Part shown: positions 1-10,814 of the stretch, piece by piece | Layout: each line of letters starts with the position of its first letter | How positions within the stretch are numbered: position 1 is the first letter of the stretch | Assembly: GCA_030248195.1 (NCBI GenBank) | Contig: JASAND010012498.1 | Coordinates: forward strand, 26,867-90,866 | Direction: 5' to 3' | Source of the DNA: Trissonchulus latispiculum | Taxonomy: Eukaryota > Nematoda > Enoplea > Enoplida > Ironidae | Length of the DNA stretch: 64,000 nt | The notes under the pieces: generated by a model | What the model was told of the DNA's origin: nothing | What the model saw: only the letters and a program-made list of their open reading frames with translations | The model's database searches: none | Translations under genes and position numbers: made by a program

Positions 1-324
1 TGACGCCCCACTAAGGGCTCTAAGTCTTCCCACAGACGCAGTTGCCGCCGTATATAATTTTAGAAAATTTTGGCTTGCCTCCTCCTAAATTTTTTCCGCC
101 TACGTTGGCTGGTGATTTTTTTGCTTTGTTGGGATGTTGCTAATGAAACATTTCTAGAGAATCTAGTCTCGTGACACCAAAATAGAGAGATGATAAACTT
201 TATTTGAACATTTTTAACATTTTTCTCAAGCAACTGAAGTTCAGAACAAGGGCTAGTAAGTTTGTTGTTGTTATGATGTCTGCGTCAATTTTAAAATTCT
301 ACTGCATGCTTGTTATTTTTCTAG
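1..324 (+). other. Intron of RPB7 gene
   Basis: AT-rich sequence ending in a pyrimidine tract and AG at 323-324, directly before the RPB7 exon. No upstream RPB7 exon was recognised in it, so the earlier exons lie outside the window. Confidence 0.7.
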
Positions 325-576
325 GTAAACAAGGTGGGTATCTTCTGTGAGATCGGCCCACTGACCTGTTTCATCTCCAACCACTGCATTCCCCCCGACA
401 TGAGCTTTGATCCCAACTCCAATCCGGCCTGCTACAAGACCAAGGATGAGTCCATTGTGATCAAGGAAGATGACGAGATCCGGGTCAAGATCATCGGGAC
501 CCGGGTGGACGCGACGGACATTTTTTCCATCGGAACCCTGATGGATGATTACCTGGGATTGGTTAGTACGGACTGA
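325..576 (+). CDS. POLR2G: RNA polymerase II subunit RPB7, last coding exon (partial gene)
   Basis: This exon encodes the C-terminal part of RPB7, which pairs with RPB4 to form the Pol II stalk that contacts nascent RNA and initiation factors. After the acceptor CTAG at 321-324 the reading frame starts VNKVGIF and contains [37 protein letters not shown] and [11 protein letters not shown]. These match the S1/OB-fold domain of animal RPB7 nearly residue for residue. The human protein ends at DYLGLVS; this one adds two residues, TD, before TGA. The N-terminal exons are upstream of the window. The gene is transcribed toward SMC6, so the two genes converge. The identification is firm; only the exact 3' UTR end is unknown. 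Confidence 0.95.
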   Translation, partial: VNKVGIFCEIGPLTCFISNHCIPPDMSFDPNSNPACYKTKDESIVIKEDDEIRVKIIGTRVDATDIFSIGTLMDDYLGLVSTD

Positions 577-1737
577 TTTCCCCCAATTCCCCTTCTTTTC
601 CCTAGAATTTTCCTTTTCCCTTACTGTGTTTTTGGCAATATGTACTTTTTTGTGAATTTGTTTTGCTTGTTTTTGGATTTTGTTAGTAACTGTGAAGTTT
701 TGCTGGTTTTCCTGTCTTGTTAGGATTTATACCATATTGATTTCGAGCCGACTGGATGGATGATACTTTGTGGTTCACTGTGTAGGAGGTGGGCTGGTAT
801 CTGGCTACGCACTCAGTTTTGAGGTTTAGTACATACTATATGGGGTGCACCGGTATAAATTATTTTGAAATGAGGGGTATTTAGGTACGCCCCTTGTTTC
901 GGAGAGAGTCAGTCATGCAGCAACGGTTTTAAGCTGTGTAGAAATATCAGAGTAGCCCAATATTGACTGATATGATTTTTGCCATTCATGAAGGCTTTAG
1001 GGGTCCTTCAACAGCATTGACATCTCTCTTAAATTAAAAGGAAAATCACAATGCCGTTCGTATCCTGTGATCTCTGGACTTGTTCGATATTGACGGCGTG
1101 ATACAAACACAGCAGTTTCGCGGAGGTTATGGTTTCAAAATACTTGTGAAACACTTCCATTGATTGTCTCTGTGTAATCTGAAATCAGTACATAGCATTG
1201 TGTTTTGAAGTGTATGTTAATGTTATGTTTGCTTGTTTTCACTGTACATGCGTTATGGGCTTGACGATTAAAAAGAGCCACTTTTATAGTTGGTTAGGTT
1301 TACAGTCGTGACAATCATACCGAGTAGTATCAAGAGTACATAATAGATATATTCTAGGTACTCTTGGTAGTATGAAACCAATTCGTCTTTTGGTTGGTGT
1401 GTTTGGGTCTTATTTTGAGTTTAATTAGCTTCAATACTTAAACGAAGTTTAAGAAGCTGTTTTCAGAATATGTTTCAATTGATTTCGTTTGAAAACTGTT
1501 CGCAGCTTAGACTTTATGCAGCTAACGATTTCTTCCCTAAAATTTGCAAGGTATGAAACTAGCTAAAATCAGATCGGAAATGACGAATTTTTGTTAGGTT
1601 CAGACTGCATTTACCAAATTGCACCGTCCAGCCAGGAAAAGGTGTCACGGTTTCATGTGGAGTTGCCGTTAGTCTGGGTGACTTAATGGTGCTGAACGGC
1701 AAAGTTTGTAGTTGTCAGCCGGGTAAGTCTGAATCCA
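577..1737 (+). other. RPB7 3' UTR and intergenic sequence
   Basis: Follows the RPB7 stop. T-rich and AT-rich, without a recognisable exon. I could not place a convincing polyadenylation site. No known repeat was recognised apart from the hAT target site at its right end. Confidence 0.5.
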
Positions 1738-1745
1738 GCCAGCAG

Positions 1746-2701
1746 TAGAGTTGTGCTCGGGCCTTGAGTCGGGCTTCGGCCCGGTTTTCTAGGTTAAGGC
1801 CCGGGCCGGGCCCGATGCCCGAAAAGTTCTGGAGGCTCGGGCCAGCTGGCTTACACGCCGGAATACGCATGTGTGTAATGTATTATATATGTATGCATAC
1901 ATAAGCGATGTGTTGTGTTTCCGCTAACATCAGACCACGCCATGACCAGTTCTTCGCACACTTTCCCACTAGTCAGGACAAAGGAAGCGTGTACGTGCAT
2001 TACTTTTGATTTGATGGGATTGGTAGTGATTCAGTTAACAGTTGAGAAAATGTTGCCATTTTGGTTTTCTGTCAGTGATGTCCCTGAGCGAGGATGCTAA
2101 GTTGGCATTGCAAAATGTGCTTAAAGGGAATAAACAGCATTTTAAGATTAAGCTTATGTCCGACCTTCTCCAGTTTTTTAAGCGATCTTGTACAACTTGG
2201 AATAATCCTTGTGTTGTGGAAACTTACATAGATCGTTATCCCGCCACCAGCCCAAAACTTCCAGAAAACTATTGGCTCTGTGTTCATAGCTTTCTTCCTA
2301 TGTTAGAAATTAGAATGGTAGATTTAGAAATTAGCATTAGACTGGTTATTTCTATGGAATTTGACACCAGAACTGCTAAATATAAGGTCATGAATAGATC
2401 AAGTCAGCCATTAAGCGGAACTCGGGCGGAGGAGTAGTTCCACCACTCCATACACGTACCCACTTTCGGGCTTTTGGAATTTTTCGGACCTTCGGTGGTA
2501 CATGACTTTCTTCTTCTTTCTCATTTGACTCGGACTCGGGTCTCTCGTGCTTTGACTTTGACGCGGCCCGGGCTTTTCAGGGCTTGATTCGGGCCTTGAC
2601 TCGGGCGGGCTCGGGCTTTCACTCGGGCCCTGGGCCGGGCCTAGCCCGGCCCGAAAAGTTGGTGAGGAACGGGCGGAAAATTGCTTAACGGCACAACTCT
2701 A
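1746..2701. mobile_element. hAT-type DNA transposon, degenerate, 956 bp
   Basis: The ends are inverted: TAGAGTTGTGC at the left and GCACAACTCTA at the right. The flanks carry a perfect 8-bp direct repeat, GCCAGCAG, at 1738-1745 and 2702-2709. An 8-bp target duplication is the hallmark of the hAT superfamily. Both subterminal regions are rich in GGGCC/CCCGG motifs, in CTCGGGCC-like arrays running inward from each end, which are candidate transposase-binding repeats. The interior holds a remnant of a transposase-like reading frame (2078-2437). The element is far too short for an autonomous hAT. Confidence 0.8.
2078..2437 (+). pseudogene. Possible hAT transposase C-terminal remnant
   Basis: A 119-codon open stretch inside the 1746-2701 element. 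The segment PENYWLCVHSFLPMLEI resembles the conserved W-containing block near the C-terminus of hAT transposases (a YW followed by a proline-leucine stretch). It lacks the rest of the dimerisation domain and the catalytic DDE residues, so it would be a dead fragment. The assignment leans on its location between hAT ends; the sequence match alone is weak. Confidence 0.4.
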
Positions 2702-2709
2702 GCCAGCAG

Positions 2710-3051
2710 AATGTATCTGAAAGATTGAAATCCGGTTTGAATGGATTGAAAAAAGTGTCGAGATCGGGGGTCGCATCACTGAGGTTCGGATTTCCAGCAG
2801 TGTGTCCTAACACTGAGCTATATTCGCGCTGTCTTATCTTTTGAGTCGTGAATTGAAGTGCAGCTTCTACTGCTTCAAGGCTCTTCACTGTAGGCAAAAG
2901 TTTGACCACCACCAACTATAGCTAATACACTCATACATATAAACTAAACTATCGTCAAATATAGCTTTCTTCTTGCTGGGCTAGTTCTGCAGCCATAACT
3001 GGACCTTAGTAAACGGCAATTTACTCGACTTCAGCTGTTAAAATTCCGTGT
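2710..3051. other. Intergenic, no feature recognised
   Basis: Unique-looking AT-rich sequence between the hAT element and the first TTAA-flanked element. No exon, RNA gene or repeat was recognised. Confidence 0.4.
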
Positions 3052-3055
3052 TTAA

Positions 3056-3952
3056 TATGCTGATTTCACTTTGTGTAAATTTAGCGCTTAATGTGCTTCA
3101 ATTCAATGATTAAGTCAAACGAAATTTTCCAGACACATTATTATCTTGCTGCTCTGTAACATTCTGGGACGAGTCTTGTCTTTTTTGGCTAGCTAAAAGA
3201 TAAAAAATTTTGGTTTTCCATTGTTTCTCAGTAGGTAGTCGAGACACCGAGGTTATGGTTAGCAAGATAGCACAGTAATACATATTTTACAGTTACAGTA
3301 ATCTTTGAACTATTTAGAATGGTTAAGTCGGTGCCACACACAAACGATTTCTGTCACAAACGTCAAAAAGAAATCTGGCTATTCAAAATCACGGCCACAT
3401 GTTCATGTTACGGACAATTACGGTTTATTTGCACTTAATCGATACTCCGTCCAAACTGCACACTTCATCAACGCCTGTTAGCTGGAGTTTATTGGTTCAA
3501 ACCGGAGATCGGCCGGAAAGCCATTTTGGCAAAATTGCCATTATTTGTTTTGAACATAGATTTCTCAAAATGTACAAATAGCAGGATGGATATTTTTCGT
3601 GGTTTTGGCTACTTACAACTTCTCCACTTGTGAGAAAACACAATGTGAAAAAGCGAAACATTGTGTCATGGTTCTTTTTTTACGGGTTTTCTTTAGCGTT
3701 CAGCATTAAATTCAAAAACCGTCTCTCTTCCATATCATGACGCATGACATTTTGGCAAATTCTGCAGTTTTCAGAAATCTATGTTCTAAGACTCCACGGT
3801 CTATATTTAGCTGGACTGTCAGAAAAACTATTTTGCTAGTTTCATAATATAATTTGCATGTGCTCAGACTATGTTTTATCTTTTTACAACTCTAAAACTT
3901 CAAAAAATTTGTAACTTTTCAAGAAACACTGCACAAAAGGATACCACCCACC
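3056..3952 (+). mobile_element. TTAA-flanked nonautonomous DNA element, copy 1 (897 bp)
   Basis: Flanked by TTAA at 3052-3055 and 3953-3956. It aligns along its length with copies at 56597-57603 and 62928-63935: shared starts near CACTTTGTGTAAATT, a shared 'ACATTCTGGGAC.AGTC' block, and shared ends near CACTGCACAAAAGGATACC. A TTAA target is typical of piggyBac and Kolobok transposons; the superfamily is not resolved. This copy is shorter and more diverged than the other two, and its left end has decayed. No transposase is present. Confidence 0.7.
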
Positions 3953-3956
3953 TTAA

Positions 3957-4440
3957 GGGCAGGGACAGGGAAGTTTGATTGTGTAGCAATAGCAAATACT
4001 AGGCTAGTCGAGAAAAATCAATGCTTCCTCATTTAACCGCGAAGGCAATTTCTGTCATGTAATAAGCTTTGCTTTACTCTTTAGTCATATCTGGTCACAG
4101 TTCCATTCTTTGCATTATTTCCACCCCTCCAAAAAATAATCCTTATGTCGTTACGTTTCATACACAAAATATATAGTGGGCAATAGCTTAATCCTGTAGA
4201 AAAGTGTACAACGTTGGATTTACTTTGAAAAGGCCTATTTGCACTTTGGTCATGGAAAAGGATCAATTGTATCACATTCATGAACAACACATTTTTGATA
4301 GGCATGCAGAAAGCTGAAAACGAATTTTAGTACAAATTCAAACACGTAAACATGTACAATAACTTAAAAGAATTTTGGGTTAAACATCTATAGATAGATA
4401 CTGTGGTTGTGCGAGAATTTATGAAAGATAGAAGTATTTA
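3957..4440. other. Intergenic, no feature recognised
   Basis: AT-rich sequence between two mobile elements. No coding exon or RNA gene was recognised. Confidence 0.4.
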
Positions 4441-4555
4441 CATAGAGAAATAATGAAAAACGCTTGCCTGCAGTCACTAAGGCAAAGCCTTAGTCCGAAA
4501 CAGGAGAGAGCCAATGGGCGCGGTGCGGGCAGGCGTTTTTCATTATGTCTCTATG
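4441..4555. mobile_element. Short palindromic MITE (115 bp)
   Basis: The left end CATAGAGAAATAATGAAAAA and the right end (reverse complement CATAGAGACATAATGAAAAA) form near-perfect inverted repeats that continue into a CGC.TGCC segment. The middle holds the motif CCTTAGTCCGAAACAGGAGA, which recurs in SMC6 introns near 55014 and 55259 and inverted near 59400. The flank 4556-4606 is found in inverted orientation at 55158-55206, so this is part of a larger repeat family. Confidence 0.7.
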
Positions 4556-5847
4556 ATTAATGCCTTGTATGTGTATCCTTCGTCGATCCGCCTGCTGGCC
4601 CGCGTTTACTTCATTTTCTTGATATAGAAATATTTACAGATACATATTAACTGTTTCCTTGTGCAAAAGTTTGAAAATGGACAGAAAGGATAAGAAAGTT
4701 GGCGAAACTGGCCTTTCAGAAATTCAAACACTAGCTTTTCAGTTAATGTTCCATGGCATTCTTGCAGGCCGGCCGGCCTTAAATATGAAGATAGAAATAA
4801 TTACGAAGATTGCTGCTGCCTGAAGGATACTGCTGGCTAACGTATATATTCCCACAGAAGAACTGCAGCATCACTGCAACAGGTTTCATCTAGACACGAT
4901 ACAAAACTGCCCTAGACTACAAAAGAAATCATCAAAAAGGATATTTATCGCTTCATGGCCTCAGGCTTTGATCGGTGTGTAGTATCTGTTCTTATCAGCT
5001 TAATCTCTGATATGAGGTCTACGGACCTCCTGAGATTGACTGATTTTTGGCCGACTGATGGGTGATCCGGCTTGCTGGACCTCATCGAGGGTTGGCCCGA
5101 CATTGCACTCACTGTCGGGATCGGCCCCCTCTTCGAAAGGAGGGAAACTACATTTCTAAAATTCAAAAAGTATTTATTTAAGCCAAGAATCAAGCCGGAC
5201 TTATCGCGTTCAACCAACTGAGAGAGAGGAGTCAGACTAGTTCACTTAGGTCACTGGGTCTTGTCTCCATTACTCTCCAATCCTCAAAATCGTTTAATTC
5301 CATTTCAAATTTAATTTCAGTTCAGATTGTTTCCCAAGCAATTTCAGATTCGTTTTCTCCTCACCGATAAACTTGACAGGAAAATTGAAGACTCGGAGGG
5401 GGGTCGGGTTACCTGACGAATACAAATATAGAAATTTTGCGAAATCCCAAACTAATTATCGGACAATTGCACCAAATCAGACTAGCTATTCTGAGAATAA
5501 AGTTATTCCGGAATAGCTATTCCTATTCTCATGTTATTCCGATTATCCGAATATGATTAGCTGAGCAAATACTATTTTATTTTCAGAGTATACCTGTTCT
5601 TGTTTTCGTTTAACCAATCACACGGTACCAAACGACATATTCAACCAATCAGACCATAGTAGGTTTTGGCAAGGTTTTGAGTTATATTCTGAATTTATTC
5701 CTATTCTTATTCTGATGTTAGCCATTTTCTGATTATAATTTTAAGTTCAGCAAGCAAGGAACTGAAATCTAAAGATGTACGTAGTAATAATAAGGCACTG
5801 GATATGGGTTGTAGGTTACATTTCTGCAAAAGCAGACTTACACTGGC
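4556..5847. other. Intergenic with AT-rich repeat debris
   Basis: No exon recognised. At 5467 a terminal-like motif TTGCACCAAA is followed by short ATTCTNATTCYGATT repeats to about 5740. The same motif types occur at 17206-17346, which indicates a degraded MITE family. Confidence 0.4.
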
Positions 5848-6590
5848 TTGCACCAACAATTTTTAACTCGGTGTTACGTTAACTCGGTGTTAACAAGAGA
5901 TAACCCGCAGTTAGACCGTTGCACCAAATTAGGTTAACGTAACTCGGTGTTAACCTTAAGGTTAACTCGGTGTTAAACACCAAAAAGTTAACCCTCAGCA
6001 GGAGTAGGGTTAACCCTTATAGCGACACTATTTTTAAGGATATTACTGTTATTTTTATTGCTGAATTAAATTCTACGGTAAAATATAGGCATTGAGTGAT
6101 AATTGAATAAATGAGTGATTATGACGATTCGGAAAAAGCTTCCACAAATTTCTCAATTCCTCAAAAATTGCTTTGACCCAGCTATGATGACTCTTGAAAC
6201 GAAGGTTCCTTTCAGAAAGGACATTGAGGTAAGGTTTACAGGGCATTAATTTTACAGTGCCCTTCCAGCTCATTGTATTTCATTGTATCAGGTCCAGTAC
6301 AAGAAAGTATTTTGTTAACCTTATTCGCCAGCCGATAACACCGAGTTAAATGAATGGCTATAACCGCTTCCCGATTGGATGGAAACTGTTTCTGGCTCTC
6401 TACGGATTGGCTAACCCTCTATTAAAAGTTAACTCGGTGTTAACCTTCAGGTTTCGTAACCCTGAGCTGAAAAGCGTTGGTGCAGAGGGTTAGGATTAAC
6501 CTTAACCATAAGGTTAACTCGGTGTTCTGTAACCTGCTGCACTCAGGGTTAACTCGGTGTTAACCTTAACTTTAATCTTATTTGGTGCAA
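5848..6590. mobile_element. Foldback element with TTAACACCGAGTTAA subrepeats
   Basis: The ends read TTGCACCAA at the left and TTTGGTGCAA at the right. Both subterminal arms carry several copies of GTTAACTCGGTGTTAAC-type palindromes (for example 5875-5975 and 6427-6565). No transposase or target duplication was recognised. The ends resemble those at 17206-17346. Confidence 0.6.
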
Positions 6591-6628
6591 ACGAGCGTTA
6601 GCCTTAGCCCATAGCAATGTACGTAAAC

Positions 6629-6632
<4 letters not shown>

Positions 6633-6695
<63 letters not shown>
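6633..6695. repeat. (AT)n microsatellite
   Basis: About 31 uninterrupted AT dinucleotides. Confidence 0.95.
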
Positions 6696-6699
<4 letters not shown>

Positions 6700-6815
6700 A
6701 GAGTTTTGCCAGTTTATTTGGAAAATATGGGCATACGACGAATTTGATTTGAATCAACAAATAGCATTTTAAAATGCAAATACGAAGAATTTTCTTTGCC
6801 TAACATGAATAAGCA

Positions 6816-7392
6816 GGGTCTTTTCCAGATTACCCCCACTACTCAACGTTCTTAAAACTCGACCAAATGAGCTGAAATTTGGTGTGGGTATGTTTTCGAC
6901 CACGCTGATTTCAAATGTCGCAAAATTTTTCGATTTCGCGAAATTCGATTTTTTCGATTTCAAAGGGGGAACCAAGGGTAACCGAAAAATTTTTGTCTTC
7001 GATTTTGCTGAAACGATGTATATATAAGGGTCGCAAAATACGAATCTCGTTTTTTGATTCAGCTTTTCGTTAGCTCAGCATAAGCTTACATCTTAAGCTT
7101 ATAACTTTAGCTTATAAATCAAGCTAATGAAAAGCTGAATCTAAGAACCGATTTCAGATTCGTGTTCTGCGACCACGAAAACCCCTATATACAACTTTTC
7201 AGCAAAATCGAAGACAAAAAATGTTTCGGTTAGCCTTGGTTTGGTTACCCTTAGAAATCAAAAAAAATCGAATTTCGCGAAATCGAAAAATTTTGCGATA
7301 TTTGAACTCAGCGTGGTCGAAAACGCAAATTTCAGCTCATTTGGTCGAGTTTTAAGAACTTTGAGTGGTGGGGGGTAATCTGGAAAAGACCC
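6816..7392. mobile_element. hAT-type MITE, full-length foldback (577 bp)
   Basis: Terminal inverted repeats GGGTCTTTTCCAGATTACCC and its complement bound the element. The whole sequence is close to one long palindrome centred near 7090. A perfect 8-bp target duplication AATAAGCA lies at 6808-6815 and 7393-7400. The centre reads ACATCTTAAGCTT; in a related copy this TTAA is the insertion site of another element (see 7732-15056). It encodes no protein. Confidence 0.88.
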
Positions 7393-7400
7393 AATAAGCA

Positions 7401-7688
7401 GACATGAAGAATGAATGAATAAAAGTGAATGTCATACGGAAACGCAGTTCCTGATGTCGCAAGTTGTGCGTACTGGAGGCTGAGTTTTAGGAAACGTCAC
7501 GAATAGGTGTCCGATCACGTAAATATTGTGGATGGGTATTTTAGAAAATTGGTTAATGGGCAGTTTATTGAGAGTATTATGTAAGTTTGAATTTACCTGT
7601 CCGAAGTGTTCAGTGCGTATTTTGGCCTGCCATTACTAACAAAAATAAAGTTGGAATAGAAAATAAACTGAACTGAACTGAACTGATC
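7401..7688. other. Intergenic, no feature recognised
   Basis: Unique-looking sequence between two MITE copies, ending in a short (ACTGA)n-like stretch near 7670-7685. Confidence 0.4.
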
Positions 7689-8069
7689 AATTCAGTTTTT
7701 TTCGCTAGCTCAGTATAAGTTTACATGTTAACACTCTCGCTACCACGTGGTTTTTGGAAATCCGCCCCCGCATGCCAAATCTATATCTCGTTACTTACAC
7801 ATCTCCAGAAAGCCATCTCGGCACTGTTCTACTCGAAATTTTTGAGCTGATTTCAAATCCGTTGCCAGAATGCCATCGCCCAAATAAGGGCGATGGCGTG
7901 CTGTTAATCACGAACTATCTGAGTGCCAATCGCCCAGTATATTGTGGGCGATGGCTAATATTAGGGAAATTGCCATTTCCCGTAACTGGGCGTTAGATTT
8001 CACCACTACAATCTAGGCATTGAAGCAAAACATGAAAATGGAAGCGTGATAGGACGGTAAAGAAAGAGA

Positions 8070-8832
8070 GAGATTCGTAGATAGGTGTTTTCTAGGAGTT
8101 TATGTATCCCGTATTTGTGTCATGTATGGACGCTTCAGGCAAGTCTTAACGTTTATGTATTAAACTGTACATTAAGTCAATGGTACTTAATACGATGAAT
8201 AACAAATATTTACTACTATGTGCTACAGACACATTCATACGAGTTAGGTGCATTCACTCGCTGACCACTCTGCCAGACTGATACTAGTATTCGGCGGGCG
8301 TCGTCAGTGGCGTACCGACATACTAGTTGCACCTTTAGGTATTTAGAACCCCCGGAGTAGAAAGGTATTGAAAAGCGTTTCTGCCCTGTGGTCCCATACA
8401 CACGTGTTGTTTAGTATATGCATGCAAGTAAAGACAAAAACAAAAACATTCCCCCATTATATCATTAATATAATTATATCTATGGCCTGTGGCCAGTAAC
8501 TTCATCGAGTGCCAGGAGGCACATGATTATGTCGGTGGCAAAAAGCCAGATTGAACAGTGGTTTTGATAGTCATTAGTTATATTGGTGGCGTGAAGCCAG
8601 TAATTGCATCTCTGGCCATATGGCCAGTAATTATATCTATGGCCTGTGGCCATTAATTACATCGAGTGCCATGCGGCACTTAATTGCATCAGTGGTGTGA
8701 GCTATTTATTCTAACTGGGTTTTTTTTTTGGTAAGTACTAGATGAATGTCCGTTGTATCAAATTTTGTGCAAATCCAACTTTTTTGTATTAATGTCCTTT
8801 TTAATACTGTTTTGAACAGTTTATGTGAATAT
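8070..8832 (-). mobile_element. Naiad-type Penelope-like element, 3' fragment
   Basis: Matches the 3' part of the full copies at 10405-14283 and 19770-23639 with scattered substitutions. It includes the 3' UTR, the hairpin array (8478-8705) and the last codons of the reverse transcriptase, and it breaks off at 8832. On the minus strand it therefore retains only about 760 bp. The right side abuts a duplicated piece of hAT-MITE sequence at about 8837. Confidence 0.85.
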
Positions 8833-8836
8833 GTGA

Positions 8837-9232
8837 ATTGGGTTTTCTGGGGTGCTGATCACGAATCTGAAATCGTGTTTTCGATTCAGCTTTTCGTTAG
8901 CTCAGGATAAGCTTACATCGCAAGCTTAAAACCTTAGCTAATATTATGCTAACGAAACTCTGAATCGAAAAACTGATTTGAGATTCGTGATAGGCACCCC
9001 AGAAAACCCCGGTACGAAAGTTTTCAGCAAAATTTTTTCAAAAAATTTTTCGGTTCCCCTTACCAAACTAAAATTTTTAAATGTTTAAAAATTTTTAAAG
9101 TATTACAATTTTTTGCATTTTTGAAATCAGCAGGTTAGAAAACCTACCTCCACCAAATTTCAACTCAATCAGTCAAATTGTGCTTCTTCGGTACTTCTAC
9201 AGAGCTGTGGGGGGATAATGGGAAAGACCCGG
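8837..9232. mobile_element. hAT-type MITE, truncated right part
   Basis: Identical to 18202-18592, the right two thirds of the intact MITE at 17999-18592, including the end GGAAAGACCC followed by GGCGTCTT. The left part is missing and is replaced abruptly by Naiad fragment sequence. It marks the left edge of a duplicated block (8837-11355 against 18202-20721). Confidence 0.8.
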
Positions 9233-9474
9233 CGTCTTGTCTGGGTTTATTTTACGGGGGGGCGCCCTTGACTCGAGCACCTCTGACCCCACTCGGCCCC
9301 ACTCGCACTTTTTTGGGCTTCCCCCCCACTCACCCTAAGGTGCCCAGAAATTGCCAAATTTTTTGGATTTTTGGTCAAAATTTTCAAAATTTTTCCGGGG
9401 TGCTAAAACTTGATTTTTGAACACTTTTAAGCATAGTTTAGTTATAACAGTGCATGTGCAAAACAAGCTATTTA

Positions 9475-10297
9475 GTAAGCATGGGCACGAATATCGAATA
9501 ATTCGCGAATAGTTAACGAATAGTTCGACGAACGAATATTCGAACTATTCGAACGGATATTCGAATTATCCGAACGAATATTCGAATTTTTCGTTCAGTT
9601 CTAAGTTAGTATTTAATACTTGGTGAATTTTCGGATTTTTTGTTTTCTTCTGCTTTAAAATTTGACTGAACCCACAAAGAATAGACTATATTGTGTGTAG
9701 TAAACTTGCAAGAATTTTTAATCGTCTATTTTTAAATTGAAAAAGATAAAGTTTGTCTACATGCACACTCGACTTAAATCATGGAAATGTCTCATCACAC
9801 CTAAAGCAGTTTTTTAGTTGACCAAATACTTCTTGCACTTTACATAACTGGCACTATATTCTCGAGCACATTCACATAATTGTTTCACTATTGGAGCATT
9901 TCAAGTAAAATTATGTTCCACCAATACCATTCCACTATGTTGACCACATAAAAACCGTGACAATAATTTGCTGAAGCTATACGCTCCCAGGGGCCGATGT
10001 TATCAACGTCGAAACCCGGGTTAAGTTGTTAACCCAGGTTAACTTCATGTGTTAAAGACATGCGAGTAAACACGGGTTAGCGACTTAACCCGAGTTTCGA
10101 CGTTGATAACATTGGCACCAGAAGGTTTCTGGAGCATATTCATGAACTTTCAGCATTTAAAAATGCATTCACACATGAATTAAGACATAGGAATTAGCGA
10201 TTTTAAAATTCGAATATTCGAATAATTCGCGAATTATTCGAATAATTCTAATTATTCGCGAATTTCGAATAATTTTACTATTCGTGCCCATGCTTAC
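9475..10297. mobile_element. Nonautonomous TIR element with TTCGAATA repeats, copy 1 (823 bp)
   Basis: Inverted ends GTAAGCATGGGCACGAATA flanked by TA on both sides, which would fit a Tc1/mariner-type insertion; longer target duplications cannot be excluded because the flanks are palindromic. The terminal about 120 bp on each side are packed with CGAATA/TTCG motifs. There is no ORF of note. A second inverted-repeat insertion lies inside (9991-10119). Confidence 0.7.
9991..10119. mobile_element. Small nested inverted-repeat MITE (about 129 bp)
   Basis: The left arm GCCGATGTTATCAACGTCGA and the right arm (complement GCCAATGTTATCAACGTCGA) pair over about 35 bp, with GGGTTAA motifs inside. It sits within the 823-bp element and recurs at 19358-19486. 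Confidence 0.6.
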
Positions 10298-10814
10298 TAT
10301 TTATACAGCATTTTTAGCGTTTTTGCCCATTTTATTCCCCCCCCTTTTCGACCTCCTCCCCCCACTCGTGGGGGGGAGCGCCCCCACTTATGTTTTCCTA
10401 AAATAAGAAGGAGAGAGATTCGTAGATAAGTGTTTTCTAGGAGTTTATGTATCCCGTATTTATGTCATGCATGGACGCTTCAGGCAAGTCTTAACGTTTA
10501 TGTATTAAACTGTATATTAAGTCAATGGTACTCAATACGATTATGTGCTACAGACACATTCATACGAGTTAGGTGCATTCACTCGCTGACCACTCTGCCA
10601 GACTGATACTAGCATTCGGCGGGCGTCGTCAGTGGCGTACCGACATACTAGTTGCAGCTTTAGGTCTTTTGAGCCCCCGGAGTAAAAAGGTTATGAAAAG
10701 CGTTTCTGCCCTGTGGTCCCATACACACGTGTTGTTTAGTGTATGCATGCAAGTAAAAAGAAAAAAAAACAAAAAAAACAAAAAAACAAAAACACTACCC
10801 ATTATTTCATTAAT

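Larger units (their letters stand above)
9241..10400. repeat. G/C-run-bounded repeat, interrupted by an 823-bp element
   Basis: Begins and ends with runs of G or C (GGGGGGGGCGCCC near 9256; CCCCCACTCGTGGGGGG near 10355). Its unique part (CCAAATTTTTTGGATTTTTGG and following) matches a repeat at 28435-28760. The 9475-10297 element is inserted in it. The identical arrangement is present at 18600-19765. Confidence 0.6.

Noticed and set aside
4945..5217. 90-codon minus-strand ORF
   Set aside because: No recognisable domain, no splice context and no conservation evidence in the window.
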